Assembly: GCA_920105625.2 (NCBI GenBank)
Contig: OV050031.1
Span: 80,609,995-80,673,994, forward strand
DNA: 64,000 nucleotides
Direction: 5' to 3'
Source of the DNA: Clusia tigrina
Taxonomy: Eukaryota > Arthropoda > Insecta > Diptera > Clusiidae
Both the position numbers and the translations under genes were made by a program. This document shows positions 1 through 13,200 of this stretch, piece by piece. How positions within the stretch are numbered: position 1 is the stretch's first letter; each line of letters starts with the position of its first letter. Under the pieces are notes generated by a model. The model was not told the origin of the DNA. It ran no database searches and worked only from the letters and a program-made list of their open reading frames with translations.

Positions 1-1245
1 TCTCTGTAGGCGTCTCTGTCGCTGCCGCTGTTGATTGGGGGGTCTGCTGCCTTCTCTATAACTATATCTACCCGTATCTGCCTCATTAGGCGTCTCTGTC
101 GGCGTCTCAATCGGCGTCGCAGCCTCTGTCAGCATCTTTGTTGGTGTCTCAGTCGCTGCCACTGTGGATTGGGGGGTCTGCTGCCTTCTCTATGCCTATA
201 TCTACCCCTATCTGCCTCAGTCGGCGTCTCAGTAGGCGTCGCCGCCTCTGTCAGCGTCTCTGAAGGCATCTCAGTCGCTACCGCTGTCGATTAGGGCGTC
301 TGCTGCCATCTCTATGCCTATATTTACCCCTATCTGCCTCAGTCCGCGTCGCAACCTCTGTCACCGTCTCTGTAGGCGTCTTAGTTGATGCCGCTGTTGA
401 TTGGGGGGTATGCTGCCTTCTCTATGCCTATATCTACCCCTATCTGCCTCAGTCGGCGTCGCAGCCTCTTTCAGCGTCTCTGTAGGCGTCTCAGTCGCTG
501 CCGCTGTCGATGGGGGTGTCTGCTGCCTTCTCTATGCCTATATCTACTCCTATCTGCCTCAGTCGGCGTCTCAGTCGGCGTCGCAGCCTCTGTCAGCGTC
601 TCTGTAGGCGAATCAGTCGCTGCCGCTGTCGAGTGGGTGGTCTGTTGCCTTCTCTGTGCCTATATCTACCCCTATCTGCATCAGTCGGCGTCTCAGTGGG
701 CGTCGCAGCCTCTGTAGGCGTCACAGTCGTTGCTGCTGTCGATTGGGGGTCTGCTGCCTTCTCTATGCCTATATCTACCCCTATCCGCTTCAGTCGACGT
801 CTCAGTCGGCGTCGCAGCCTCTGTCAGCGTCTCTGTTTACTTCTTAGTAGTTGCCGCTGTGGATTGGGGGGTCCGGTGCGTTCTCTATGCCTATATCTAC
901 CCCTCTCTGCCTCAGTAGGCGTCTCAGTCGGCGTCGCAGCCTCTGTCAGCGTCTCTGTAGGCGTCTCAGTCGCTGTCGCTGTCGATTGCGGGGGTCTGCT
1001 GCCTTCTCTATGCCAATATCTACCCCTCTCTGTCTCAGTAGGCGTCTCAGTCGGCGTCGCAGTCTCTGTCAGCGTCTCTGTAGGCGTCTCAGTCGCTGTC
1101 GCTGTCGATTGCGGCGGTCTGCTGCCTTCTCTATGCCAATATCTACCCCTCTCTGCCTCAGTCGGCGCCTCAATCGGCGCCTCAGTCGGCGTCGCAGCCT
1201 CTGTCAGCGTCTCTGTAGGCGTCTCAGTCGATGCCGCTGTTGATT

Positions 1246-1258
1246 GGGGGGGGGGGGG
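1246..1258. repeat. Longest poly-G tract of the satellite (13 Gs)
   Basis: Every monomer ends in GATT followed by a G-run, usually five to seven long. Here it is 13. Other long ones are 17777-17787 (11) and 63518-63529 (12). The length differs between otherwise matching higher-order copies, as expected for homopolymer slippage or sequencing error. Confidence 0.9.
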
Positions 1259-3725
1259 TATCCTGCCTTCTCTATGCCTACATCAACCCCTATCTGCCTC
1301 AGTCGGCGTCGCAGCCTCTGTCAGCGTCTCTGTAGGCGTCTCAGTCGATACCGCTGTCGATTGGGGGTGTCTGCTGCCTTCTCTATGCCTATATCTACTC
1401 CTATCATCCTCAGTCGGCGTCTCAGTCGGCGTCGCATCCTCTGTCAGCGTCTCTGTAGGAGAATCAGTCGCTGCCGCTGTCGAGGGGGGATCTGCTGCCT
1501 TCTCTATGCCTATATATACCCCTACGTGCCTCAGTCGGCATCTCAGTTGGCGCCGCAGCCTCTGTCAGGGTCTCTGTAGGCGTCTCAGTCGTTGCTGCTG
1601 TCGATTTGCGGTCTGCTGCCTTCTCTATGCCTATATCTACCCCTATCTGCTTCAGTCGGCGTTGCAGCCTCTGTCAGCGTCTCTGTAGGAGAATCAGTCG
1701 CTGCCGCTTTCGAGGGGGGGATCTGCTGCCTTCTCTATGCCTATATCTTCCCCTATCTGCTTCAGTCGGCGTCGCAGCCTCTGTCAGCATCTCTGTAGGC
1801 GTCTCTGTCGCTGCCGGTGTTGATTGGGGGGTCTGCTGCCTTCTCTATGCCTATATCTACCCCTATCTGCCTAAGTAGGCGTCTCAGTCGGCGTCTCAGT
1901 CGGCGTCTCAGGTCGCGTCGCAGCCTCTGTCAGCGCCTCTGTAGGTGTCTCAGTCGCTGCCGCTGTCGATTGGCGTGTCTGCTGCCTTCTCTGTGCCTAT
2001 ATCTACCCCTATCTCCATCAGTCGGCGTCTCAGTGGGCGTCGCAGCCTCTGTAGGCGTCTCAGTCGTTGCTGCTGTCGATTGGGGGGTCTGCTGCCTTCT
2101 CTATGCCTATATCTACCCCTATCTGCATCAGTCGGCGTCTCAGTCGGCGTTGCAGCCTTTGTCAGCATCTCTGTAGGCGTCTCTGTCGCTGCCGCTGTTG
2201 ATTGGGGGTCTGCTGCCTTCTCTATGCTTATATCTACCCCTATCTGCCTCAGTAGGCGTCTCAGTTGGCGTCGCAGCCTCTGTCAACATCTCTGTTGGCG
2301 TTTCAGTCGCTGCCGCTGTGGATTGGGGGGGTCTGCTGCCTTCTCTATGCCTATATCTACCCCTATCTTCCTCAGTCGGCTTCTCAGTAGGCGTCGCCGC
2401 CTCTGTCAGCGTCTCTGTAGGCATCTCAGTCGCTGCCGCTGTCGATTGGGGATTCTGCTGCCTTCTCTATGCCTATATTTACCCCTATCTGCTTCAGTCC
2501 GCGTCGCAGGCTCTGTCAGCGTCTCTGTAGGCGTCTCAGTCGATGCCGCTGTTGATTGGGGGAGTATGCTGCCTTCTCTATGCCTATATCTACCCCTAAC
2601 TGCCTCAGTCGGCGTCTCAGTCGGCGTCGCAGCCTCTGTCAGCGTCTCTGTAGGCGTCTCAGTCGCTGCCGCTGTCGATTGGGGTGTCTGCTGCCTTCTC
2701 TATGCCTATATCTACTCCTATCTTCCTCAGTCGGCGTCTCAGTTGGCGTCGCAGCCTCTGTCAGTGTCTCTGTAGGCGCATCAGTCGCTGCCGCTGTCGA
2801 GTGGGTGGTCTGCTGCCTTCTCTGTGCCTATATCTACCCCTATCTGCATCAGTCGGCGTCTCAGTGGGCGTCGCAGCCTCTGTAGGCGTCTCAGTCGTTG
2901 CTGCTGTCGATTGGGGGGTCTGCTGCCTTCTCTATGCCTATATCTACCCCTATCTGCTTCAGTCGACGTCTGAGTCGGGGTCGCAGTCTCTGTCAGCGTC
3001 TCTGTTTACGTCTTAGTAGTTGCCGCTGTGGATTGGGGGGTCTGGTGCCTTCTCTATGCCTATATCTACCCCTCTCTGCCTCAGTCGGCGTCTCAGTCGG
3101 CGTCGCAGCATCTGTCAGCGTCTCTGTAGGCGTCCCAGTCGCTGTCGCTGTCGATTGAGGGAGGTCTGCTGCCTTCTCTATGCCAATATCTACCCCTCTC
3201 TGCCTCAGTCGCAGTCGCTGCCTCTGTCAGCGTCTCTGTAGGCGTCTTAGTCGCTGCCTCTGTCGATTGGGTTTTCAGCTGCCTTCTCTATACCTATATC
3301 TACCCCTACCTGCCTCAGTCGGCATCTCAGTTGACGTCGCAGCCTCTGTCAGCGCCTCTGTAGGCGTCTCAGTCGCTGCCGCTGTCGATTGGGGGGTCTG
3401 GCGCCTTCTCTATGCCTATATCTACCCATATCTGCCTCAGTCGGCGTCTCAGTCGGCGTCGCAGCCTCTGTCAGCATCTCTGTTGGCGTCTCAGTCGCTG
3501 CCGCCGTGGATTGGGGGGGTCTGCTGCCTTCTCTATGCCTATATCTACCCCTGTCTGACTCAGTCGGCGTCTCAGTCGGCGGCGCAGCCTCTGTCAGCGT
3601 CTCTGTAGGCGTCCCAGTCGCTGTCGCTGTCGATTGAGGGAGGTCTGCTGCTTTCTCTATGCCTATATCTACCCCTATCTGCTTCAGTCGGCATCTCAGT
3701 GGGCGTCGCAGCCTCTGTAGGCGTC

Positions 3726-6390
3726 TCAGCCGTTGCTGCTGTCGATTGGGGGGTCTGCTGCCTTCTCTATGCCTATATCTACCCCTATCTGCATCAGTCG
3801 GCGTCTCTGTGGGCGTCGCAGCCTCTGTAGGCGTCTCAGCCGTTGCTGCTGTCGATTGGGGGGTCTGCTGCCTTCTCTATGCCTATATATACCCCTATCT
3901 GCATCAGTCTGCGTCTCAGTCGGCGTTGCAGCCTCTGTCAGCATCTCTGTAGGCGTCTCTGTCGGTGCCGCTGTTGATTGGGGGTCTGCTGCCTTCTCTG
4001 TGCTTATATCTACCCTTATCTGCCTCAGTAGGCGTCTCAGTCGGCGTCTCAGTCGGCGTCGCAGCCTCAGTCAGCATCTCTGTTGGCGTTTCAGTCGCTG
4101 CCGCTGTGGATTGGGGGGGCTGCTGCCTTGTCTATGCCTATATCTACCCCTACCTGCCTCAGCTGGCATCTCTGTTGGCGTCGCAGCCTCTGTCAGCGCC
4201 TCTGTAGGCGTCTCAGTCGCTGCCGCTGTCGACTGGCGTGTCTGCTGCCTTCTCTATGCCTATATCTACTCCTATCTTCCTCAGTCGGCGTCTTAGTCGG
4301 CGTCTCAGTCGGCGTCGCAGCCTCTGTCAGCGTCTCTGTAGGCGCATCAGTCGCTGCCGCTGTCGAGTGGGTGGTCTTCTGCCTTCTCTGTGCCTATATC
4401 TACCCCTATCTGCATCAGTCGGCGTCTCAGTGGGCGTCGCAGCCTCTGTAGGCGTCTCAGTCGTTGCTGCTGTCGATTGGGGGGTCTGCTGCCTTCTCTA
4501 TGCTTATATCTGCCCCTATCTGCTTCAGTCGACGTCTCAGTCGGGGTCGCAGCCTCTGTCAGCGTCTCTGTTTACGTCTTAGTAGTTGCCGCTGTGGAAT
4601 GGGGGGGTCTGGTGCCTTCTCTATGCCTATATCTACCCCTCTCTGCCTCAGTCGGCGTCGCAGCCTCTGTCAGCGTCTCTGTAGGCGTCCCAGTCGCTGT
4701 CGCTGTCGATTGAGGGACGTCTGCTGCCTTCTCTATGCCAATATCTACCCCTCTCTGCCTCAGTCGGGGTCTCAGTCGGCGTCGCAGCCTCTGTCAGCGT
4801 CTCTGTAGGCGTCTTAGTCGATGCCGCTGTTGATTGGGGGGTATGCTGCCTTCTCTATGCTTATATCTACCCCTATCTGCCTCAGTCGGCGTCTCAGTCG
4901 GCGTCGCAGCCTCTGTCAGCTTCTCTATAGGCGTCTCAGTCGCTGCCGCTGTCGATTGGGGGTTCTGCTGCCTTCTCTATGCCTATATTTACCCCTATCT
5001 GCCTCAGTCCGCGTCGCAGACTCTGTCAGCGTCTCTGTAGGCGTCTCAGTCGATGCCGCTGTTGATTGGGGGGTATGCTGCCTTCTCTATGCTTATATCT
5101 ACCCCTATCTGCCTCAGTCGGCGTCTCAGTCGGCGTCGCAGCCTCTGTCAGCGTCTCTATAGGCGTCTCAGTCGCTGCCGCTGTCGATTGGGGTGTCTGC
5201 TGCCTTCTCTATGCCTATATCTACTCCTATCTTCCTCAGTCGGCGTCTCAGTCGGCGTCGCAGCCTCTGTCAGCATCTCTGTAGGCGTCTCTGTCGGTGC
5301 CGCTGTTGATTGGGGGTCTGCTGCCTTCTCTGTGCTTATATCTACCCTTATCTGCCTCAGTAGGCGTCTCAGTCGGCGTCTCAGTCGGCGTCGCAGCCTC
5401 AGTCAGCATCTCTGTTGGCGTTTCAGTCGCTGCCGCTGTGGATTGGGGGGGCTGCTGCCTTGTCTATGCCTATATCTACCCCTACCTGCCTCAGCCGGCA
5501 TCTCTGTTGGCGTCGCAGCCTCTGTCAGCGCCTCTGTAGGCGTCTCAGTCGCTGCCGCTGTCGACTGGCGTGTCTGCTGCCTTCTCTATGCCTATATCTA
5601 CTCCTATCTTCCTCAGTCGGCGTCTTAGTCGGCGTCTCAGTCGGCGTCGCAGCCTCTGTCAGCGTCTCTGTAGGCGCATCAGTCGCTGCCGCTGTAGAGT
5701 GGGTGGTCTTCTGCCTTCTCTGTGCCTATATCTACCCCTATCTGCATCAGTCGGCGTCTCAGTGGGCGTCGCAGCCTCTGTAGGCGTCTCAGTCGTTGCT
5801 GCTGTCGATTGGGGGGTCTGCTGCCTTCTCTATGCTTATATCTACCCCTATCTGCTTCAGTCGACGTCTCAGTCGGGGTCGCAGCCTCTGTCAGCGTCTC
5901 TGTTTACGTCTTAGTAGTTGCCGCTGTGGAATGGGGGGGTCTGGTGCCTTCTCTATGCCTATATCTACCCCTCTCTGCCTCAGTCGGCGTCGCAGCCTCT
6001 GTCAGCGTCTCTGTAGGCGTCCCAGTCGCTGTCGCTGTCGATTGAGGGACGTCTGCTACCTTCTCTATGCCAATATCTACCCCTCTCTGCCTCAGTCGGG
6101 GTCTCAGTCGGCGTCGCAGCCTCTGTCAGCGTCTCTGTAGGCGTCTTAGTCGCTGCCTCTGTCGATTGGGGGTTCTGCTGCCTTCTCTATACCTATATCT
6201 ACCCCTACCTGCCTCAGTCGGCATCTCAGTTGGCGTCGCAGCCTCTGTCAGCGCCTCTGTAGGCGTCTCAGTCGCTGCCGCTGTCGATTGGGGGTCTGGC
6301 GCCTTCTCTATGCCTATATCTACCCATATATGTCTCAGTCGGCGTCGCAGCCTCTGTCAGCATCTCTGTTGGCGTCTCAGTCGCTGCCGC
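3726..6390. repeat. Adjacent higher-order duplication, offset 1332 bp
   Basis: Monomer strings repeat at a 1332-bp offset. The unusual CTGCTGCCTTGTCTATGCC monomer and its neighbours at about 3965-4582 recur at about 5297-5914 with a few substitutions (for example CAGCTGGC versus CAGCCGGC). A third copy of the same string lies about 9034 bp further on, at about 14331-14948. Outer boundaries are approximate. Confidence 0.82.
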
Positions 6391-7228
6391 TGTCGATTGG
6401 GGGTTCTGCTGCCTTCTCTATGCCTATATTTACCCCTATCTGCCTCAGTCCGCGTCGCAGACTCTGTCAGCGTCTCTGTAGGCGTCTCAGTCGATGCCGC
6501 TGTTGATTGGGGGGTATGCTGCCTTCTCTATGCTTATATCTACCCCTATCTGCCTCAGTCGGCATCTCAGTCGGCGTCGCAGCCTCTGTCAGCGTCTCTA
6601 TAGGCGTCTCAGTCGCTACCGCTGTCGAGTGGGTGGTCTGCTGCCTTCTTTGTGCCTATATCTATCCCTATCTGCATCAGTCGGCGTCTCAGTGGGCGTC
6701 GCAGTCTCTGTAGGCGTCTCAGTCGTTGCTGCTGTCGATTGGGGGGTCTGCTGCCTTCTCTATGCCTATATCTACCCCTATCTGCCTCAGTCGGCGTCTC
6801 AGTCGGCGTCGCAGCCTCTGTCAGCGTCTCTGTAGGCGTCTCAGTCGCTGTCGCTGTCGATTGAGGGAGGTCTGCTGCCTTCTCTATGCCAATATCTACC
6901 CCTCTCTGCCTCAGTCGGGGTCTCAGTCGGCGTCGCAGCCTCTGTCAGCGTCTCTGTAGGCGTCTTAGTCGCTGCCTCTGTCGATTGGGGGTTCTGCTGC
7001 CTTCTCTATACCTATATCTACCCCTACCTGCCTCAGTCGGCATCTCAGTTGGCGTCGCAGCCTCTGTCAGCGCCTCTGTAGGCGTCTCAGTCACTGCCGC
7101 TGTCGATTGGGGGGTCTGGCGCCTTCTCTATGCCTATATCTACCCATATCTGTCTCAGTCGGCGTCTCAGTCGGCGTCGCCGCCCCTGTCAGCGTCTCTG
7201 AAGGCATCTCAGTCGCTGCCGCTGTCGA

Positions 7229-10200
7229 TTGGGGGTTCTGCTGCCTTCTCTATGCCTATATTTACCCCTATCTGAATCAGTCCGCGTCGCGGACTCTGTC
7301 AGCGTCTCTGTAGGCGTCTCAGTCGCTGCCGCTGTCGATTGGGGTGTCTGCTGCCTTCTCTATGCCTATATCTACTCCTATCTTCCTCAGTCGGCGTCGC
7401 AGCCTCTGTCAGCGTCTCTGTAGGCGTCCCAGTCGCTGTCGCTGTCGATTGACGGAGGTCTGCTGCCTTCTCTATGCCAATATCTACCCCTCTCTGCCTC
7501 AGTCGGGGTCTCAGTCGGCGTCGCAGCCTCTTTCAGCGTCTCTGTAGGCGTGTTAGTCACTGCCTCTGTCGGTTGGGGGTTCTGCTGCCTTCTCTATACC
7601 TATATCTACCCCTATCTGCCTCAGTCGGCGTCTCAGTCGGCGTCGCAGCACCTGTCAGCGTCTCTGTAGGCCTCTCAGTCGCTGTCGATTGGGTGTGATT
7701 GCTGCCATCTCTATGCGTATATCTACTCCTATCTTCCTCCGTCGGCGTCTCAGTCGGCGTCGCAGTTTCTGTCAGCGTCTTAGTAGGCGAACCAGTCGCT
7801 GCCGCTGTCGAGTGGGGGGTCTGCTGCCTTCTCTATGCCTATATCTACCCCTATCTGCATCAGTCGGCGTCTCAGTGGGCGTCGCAGCCTCTGTAGGCGT
7901 CTCAGTCGTTGCTGCTGTCGATTGGGTGGTCTGCTGCCTTCTCTATGCCTATATCTACTCCTATCGTCCTCAGTCGGCGTCGCAGCCTCTGTCAGAGTCT
8001 CTGTATTCGAATCAGTCGCTGCCGCTGTCGAGTGGGGGTCTGCTGCCTTCTCCATGCCTATATCTACTCCTATCGTCGTCAGTCGGCGTCGCAGCCTCTG
8101 TCAGAGTCTCTGTAGGCGTCTCAGTCGATGCCGCTGTCGATTGGGGGTGTCTGCTGCCTTCTCTATGCCTATATCTACTCCTATCGTCCTCAGTCGGCGT
8201 CGCAGCCTCTGTCAGAGTCTCTGTATTCGAATCAGTCGCTGCCGCTGACGAGTGGGGGTCTGCTGCCTTCTCCATGCCTATATCTACGCCTATCTGCGTC
8301 AGTCGGCGTCTCAGTCGGCGTCTCAGTCGGCGTCGCAGCCTCTGTAGCATCTCTGTTGGCGTCTCAGTCGCTGCCGCTGTGGATGGGGGGTCTGCTGCCT
8401 TCTCTATGCCTATATCTACCCCTATCTGCTTCAGTCGGCGTCGCAGCCTCTGTCAGCGTCTCTGTAGGCGTCTCAGTCGATGCCGCTGTCGATTGGGGTG
8501 TCTGCTGCCTTCTCTATGCCTATATTTACCCCTATCTGCCTCAGTCCGCGTCTCAGTAGGCGTCTCAGTCGGCGTCGCAGCCACTGTAGCATCTCTGTTG
8601 GCGTCTCAGTCGCTGCCGCTGTGGATGGGGGGTCTGCTGCCTTCTCTATGCCTATATCTACTCCTATCTTCCTCAGTCGGCGTCGCAGTTTCTGTCAGCG
8701 TCTCTGTAGGCGAATCAGTCGCTGCCGCTGTCGAGTGGGGGGTCTGCTGCCTTCTCTATGCCTATATCTACCCCTATCTGCATCAGTCGGCGTCTCAGTG
8801 GGCGTCGCAGCCTCTGTAGGCGTCTCAGTCGTTGCTGCTGTCGATTGGGGCGTCTGCTGCCTTCTCTATGCCTATATCTACCCCTATCTGCATCAGTCGG
8901 CGTCTCAGTCGGCGTCGCAGCCTCTGTCAGCATCTCTGTAGGCGTCTCTGTCGCTGCCGCTGTTGATTGGGGGGTCTGCTGCCTTCTCTATAACTATATC
9001 TACCCGTATCTGCCTCATTAGGCGTCTCTGTCGGCGTCTCAATCGGCGTCGCAGCCTCTGTCACCGTCTCTGTAGGCGTCTTAGTAGATGCCGCTGTTGA
9101 TTGGGGGTATTCTGCCTTCTCTATGCCTATATCTACCCCTATCTGCCTCAGTCGGCGTCGCAGCCTCTTTCAGCGTCTCTGTAGGCGTCTCAGTCGCTGC
9201 CGCTGTCGATTGGGGTGTCTGCTGCCTTCTCTATGCCTATATCTACTCCTATCTTCCTCAGTCGGCGTCTCAGTCGGCGTCGCAGCCTCTGTCAGCGTCT
9301 CTGTAGGCGAATCAGTCGTTGCTGTTGTCGATTGGGGGTCTGCTGCCTTCTCTATGCCTATATCTACCCCTATCTGCTTCAGTCGACGTCTCAGTCGGCG
9401 TCGCAGCCTCTGTCAGCTTCTCTGTTTACTTCTTAGTAGTTGCCGCTGTCGATTGGGGTGTCTGCTGCCTTCTCTATGCCTATATCTACTCCTATCTTCC
9501 TCAGTCGGCGTCTCAGTCGGCGTCGCCGCCTCTGCCAGCGTCTCTGTAGGCATCTCAGTCGCTGTCGCTGTCGATTGCGGGGGTCTGCTGCCTTCTCTAT
9601 GCCAATATCTACCCCTCTCTGTCTCAGTAGGCGTCTCAGTCGGCGTCGCAGCCTCTGTCAGCGTCTCTGTAGGCGTCTCAGTCGCTGTCGCTGTCGATTG
9701 CGGGGGTCTGCTGCCTTCTCTATGCCAATATCTACCCCTCTCTGCATCAGTCGGCGTCTCAATCGGCGCCTCAGTCGGCGTCGCAGCCTCTGTCAGCGTC
9801 TCTGTAGGCGTCTCAGTCGATGCCGCTGTTGATTGGGGGGGTATCCTGCCTTCTCTATGCCTATATCTACTCCTATCTTCCTCAGTCGGCGTCTCAGTCG
9901 GCGTCGCCGCCTCTGTCAGCGTCTCTGTAGGCATCTCAGTCGCTGTCGCTGTCGATTGCGGGGGTCTGCTGCCTTCTCTATGCCAATATCTACCCCTCTC
10001 TGTCTCAGTAGGCGTCTCAGTCGGCGTAGCAGCCTCTGTCAGCGTCTCTGTAGGCGTCTTAGTCGCTGCCTCTGTCGATTGGGGGTTCTGCTGCCTTCTC
10101 TATACCTATATCTACCCCTACCTGCCTCAGTCGGCATCTCAGTTGGCGTCGCAGCCTCTGTCAGCGCCTCTGTAGGCGTCTCAGTCGCTGCCGCTGTCGA

Positions 10201-13200
10201 TTGGGGGTCTGGCGCCTTCTCTATGCCTATATCTACCCATATATGTCTCAGTCGGCGTCGCAGCCTCTGTCAGCATCTCTGTTGGCGTCTCAGTCGCTGC
10301 CGCTGTCGATTGGGGGTTCTGCTGCCTTCTCTATGCCTATATTTACCCCTATCTGCCTCAGTCCGCGTCGCAGACTCTGTCAGCGTCTCTGTAGGCGTCT
10401 CAGTCGATGCCGCTGTTGATTGGGGGGTATGCTGCCTTCTCTATGCTTATATCTACCCCTATCTGCCTCAGTCGGCGTCTCAGTCGGCGTCGCAGCCTCT
10501 GTCAACGTCTCTATAGGCGTCTCAGTCGCTGCCGCTGTCGATTGGGGTGTCTGCTGCCTTCTCTATGCCTATATCTACTCCTATCTTCCTCAGTCGGCGT
10601 CTCAGTCGGCGTCGCAGCCTCTGTCAGCATCTCTGTAGGCGTCTCTGTCGGTGCCGCTGTTGATTGGGGGTCTGCTGCCTTCTCTGTGCTTATATCTACC
10701 CTTATCTGCCTCAGTAGGCGTCTCAGTCGGCGTCTCAGTCGGCGTCGCAGCCTCAGTCAGCATCTCTGTTGGCGTTTCAGTCGCTGCCGCTGTGGATTGG
10801 GGGGGCTGCTGCCTTGTCTATGCCTATATCTACCCCTACCTGCCTCAGCCGGCATCTCTGTTGGCGTCGCAGCCTCTGTCAGCGCCTCTGAAGGCATCTC
10901 AGTCGCTGCCGCTGTCGATTGGGGGTTCTGCTGCCTTCTCTATGCCTATATTTACCCCTATCTGAATCAGTCCGCGTCGCGGACTCTGTCAGCGTCTCTG
11001 TAGGCGTCTCAGTCGCTGCCGCTGTCGATTGGGATGTCTGCTGCCTTCTCTATGCCTATATCTACTCCTATCTTCCTCAGTCGGCGTCGCAGCCTCTGTC
11101 AGCGTCTCTGTAGGCGTCCCAGTCGCTGTCGCTGTCGATTGACGGAGGTCTGCTGCCTTCTCTATGCCAATATCTACCCCTCTCTGCCTCAGTCGGGGTC
11201 TCAGTCGGCGTCGCAGCCTCTTTCAGCGTCTCTGTAGGCGTGTTAGTCACTGCCTCTGTCGATTGGGGGTTCTGCTGCCTTCTCTATACCTATATCTACC
11301 CCTATCTGCCTCAGTCGGCGTCTCAGTCGGCGTCGCAGCACCTGTCAGCGTCTCTGTAGGCCTCTCAGTCGCTGTCGATTGGGTGTGATTGCTGCCATCT
11401 CTATGCGTATATCTACTCCTATCTTCCTCCGTCGGCGTCTCAGTCGGCGTCGCAGTTTCTGTCAGCGTCTTAGTAGGCGAACCAGTCGCTGCCGCTGTCG
11501 AGTGGGGGGTCTGCTGCCTTCTCTATGCCTATATCTACCCCTATCTGCATCAGTCGGCGTCTCAGTGGGCGTCGCAGCCTCTGTAGGCGTCTCAGTCGTT
11601 GCTGCTGTCGATTGGGTGGTCTGCTGCCTTCTCTATGCCTATATCTACCCCTATCGTCGTCAGTCGGCGTCGCAGCCTCTGTCAGAGTCTCTGTAGGCGT
11701 CTCAGTCGATGCCGCTGTCGATTGGGGGTGTCTGCTGCCTTCTCTATGCCTATATCTACTCCTATCGTCCTCAGTCGGCGTCGCAGCCTCTGTCAGAGTC
11801 TCTGTATTCGAATCAGTCGCTGCCGCTGTCGAGTGGGGGTCTGCTGCCTTCTCCATGCCTATATCTACGCCTATCTGCGTCAGTCGGCGTCTCAGTCGGC
11901 GTCGCAGCCTCTGTAGCATCTCTGTTGGCGTCTCTGTCGCTGCCGCTGTGGATGGGGGGTCTGCTGCCTTCTCTATGCCTATATCTACCCCTATCGTCGT
12001 CAGTCGGCGTCGCAGCCTCTGTCAGCGTCTCTGTAGGCGTCTCAGTCGATGCCGCTGTCGATTGGGGTGTCTGCTGCCTTCTCTATGCCTATATTTACCC
12101 CTATCTGCCTCAGTCCGCGTCTCAGTAGGCGTCTCAGTCGGCGTCGCAGCCACTGTGGCATCTCTGTTGGCGTCTCAGTCGCTGCCGCTGTGGATGGGGG
12201 GTCTGCTGCCTTCTCTATGCCTATATCTACTCCTATCTTCCTCAGTCGGCGTCGCAGTTTCTGTCAGCGTCTCTGTAGGCGAATCAGTCGCTGCCGCTGT
12301 CGAGTGGGGGGTCTGCTGCCTTCTCTATGCCTATATCTACCCCTATCTGCATCAGTCGGCGTCTCAGTGGGCGTCGCAGCCTCTGTAGGCGTCTCAGTCG
12401 TTGCTGCTGTCGATTGGGGCGTCTGCTGCCTTCTCTATGCCTATATCTACCCCTATCTGCATCAGTCGGCGTCTCAGTCGGCGTCGCAGCCTCTGTCAGC
12501 ATCTCTGTAGGTGTCTCTGTCGCTGCCGCTGTTGATTGGGGGGTCTGCTGCCTTCTCTACAACTATATCTACCCGTATCTGCCTCATTAGGCGTCTCTGT
12601 CGGCGTCTCAATCTGCGTCGCAGCCTCTGTCACCGTCTCTGTAGGCGTCTTAGTCGATGCCGCTGTTGATTGGGGGTATGCTGCCTTCTCTATGCCTATA
12701 TCTACCCCTATCTGCCTCAGTCGGCGTCGCAGCCTCTTTCAGCGTCTCTGTAGGCGTCTCAGTCGCTGCCGCTGTCGATTGGGGTGTCTCCTGCCTTCTC
12801 TATGCCTATATCTACTCCTATCTTCCTCAGTCGGCGTCTCAGTCGGCGTCGCAGCCTCTGTCAGCGTCTCTGTAGGCGAATCAGTCGCTGCCGCTGTCGA
12901 GTGGGTGGTCTGTTGCCTTCTCTGTTCCTATATCTACCCCTATCTGCATCAGTCGGCGTCTCAGTGGGCGTCGCAGCCTCTGTAGGCGTCACAGTCGTTG
13001 CTGTTGTCGATTGGGGGTCTGCTGCCTTCTCTATGCCAATATCTACCACTATCTGCTTCAGTCGACGTCTCAGTCGGCGTCGCAGCCTCTGTCAGCGTCT
13101 CTGTTTACTTCTTAGTAGTTGCCGCTGTCGATTGGGGTGTCTGCTGCCTTCTCTATGCCTATATCTACTCCTATCTTCCTCAGTCGGCGTCTCAGTCGGC

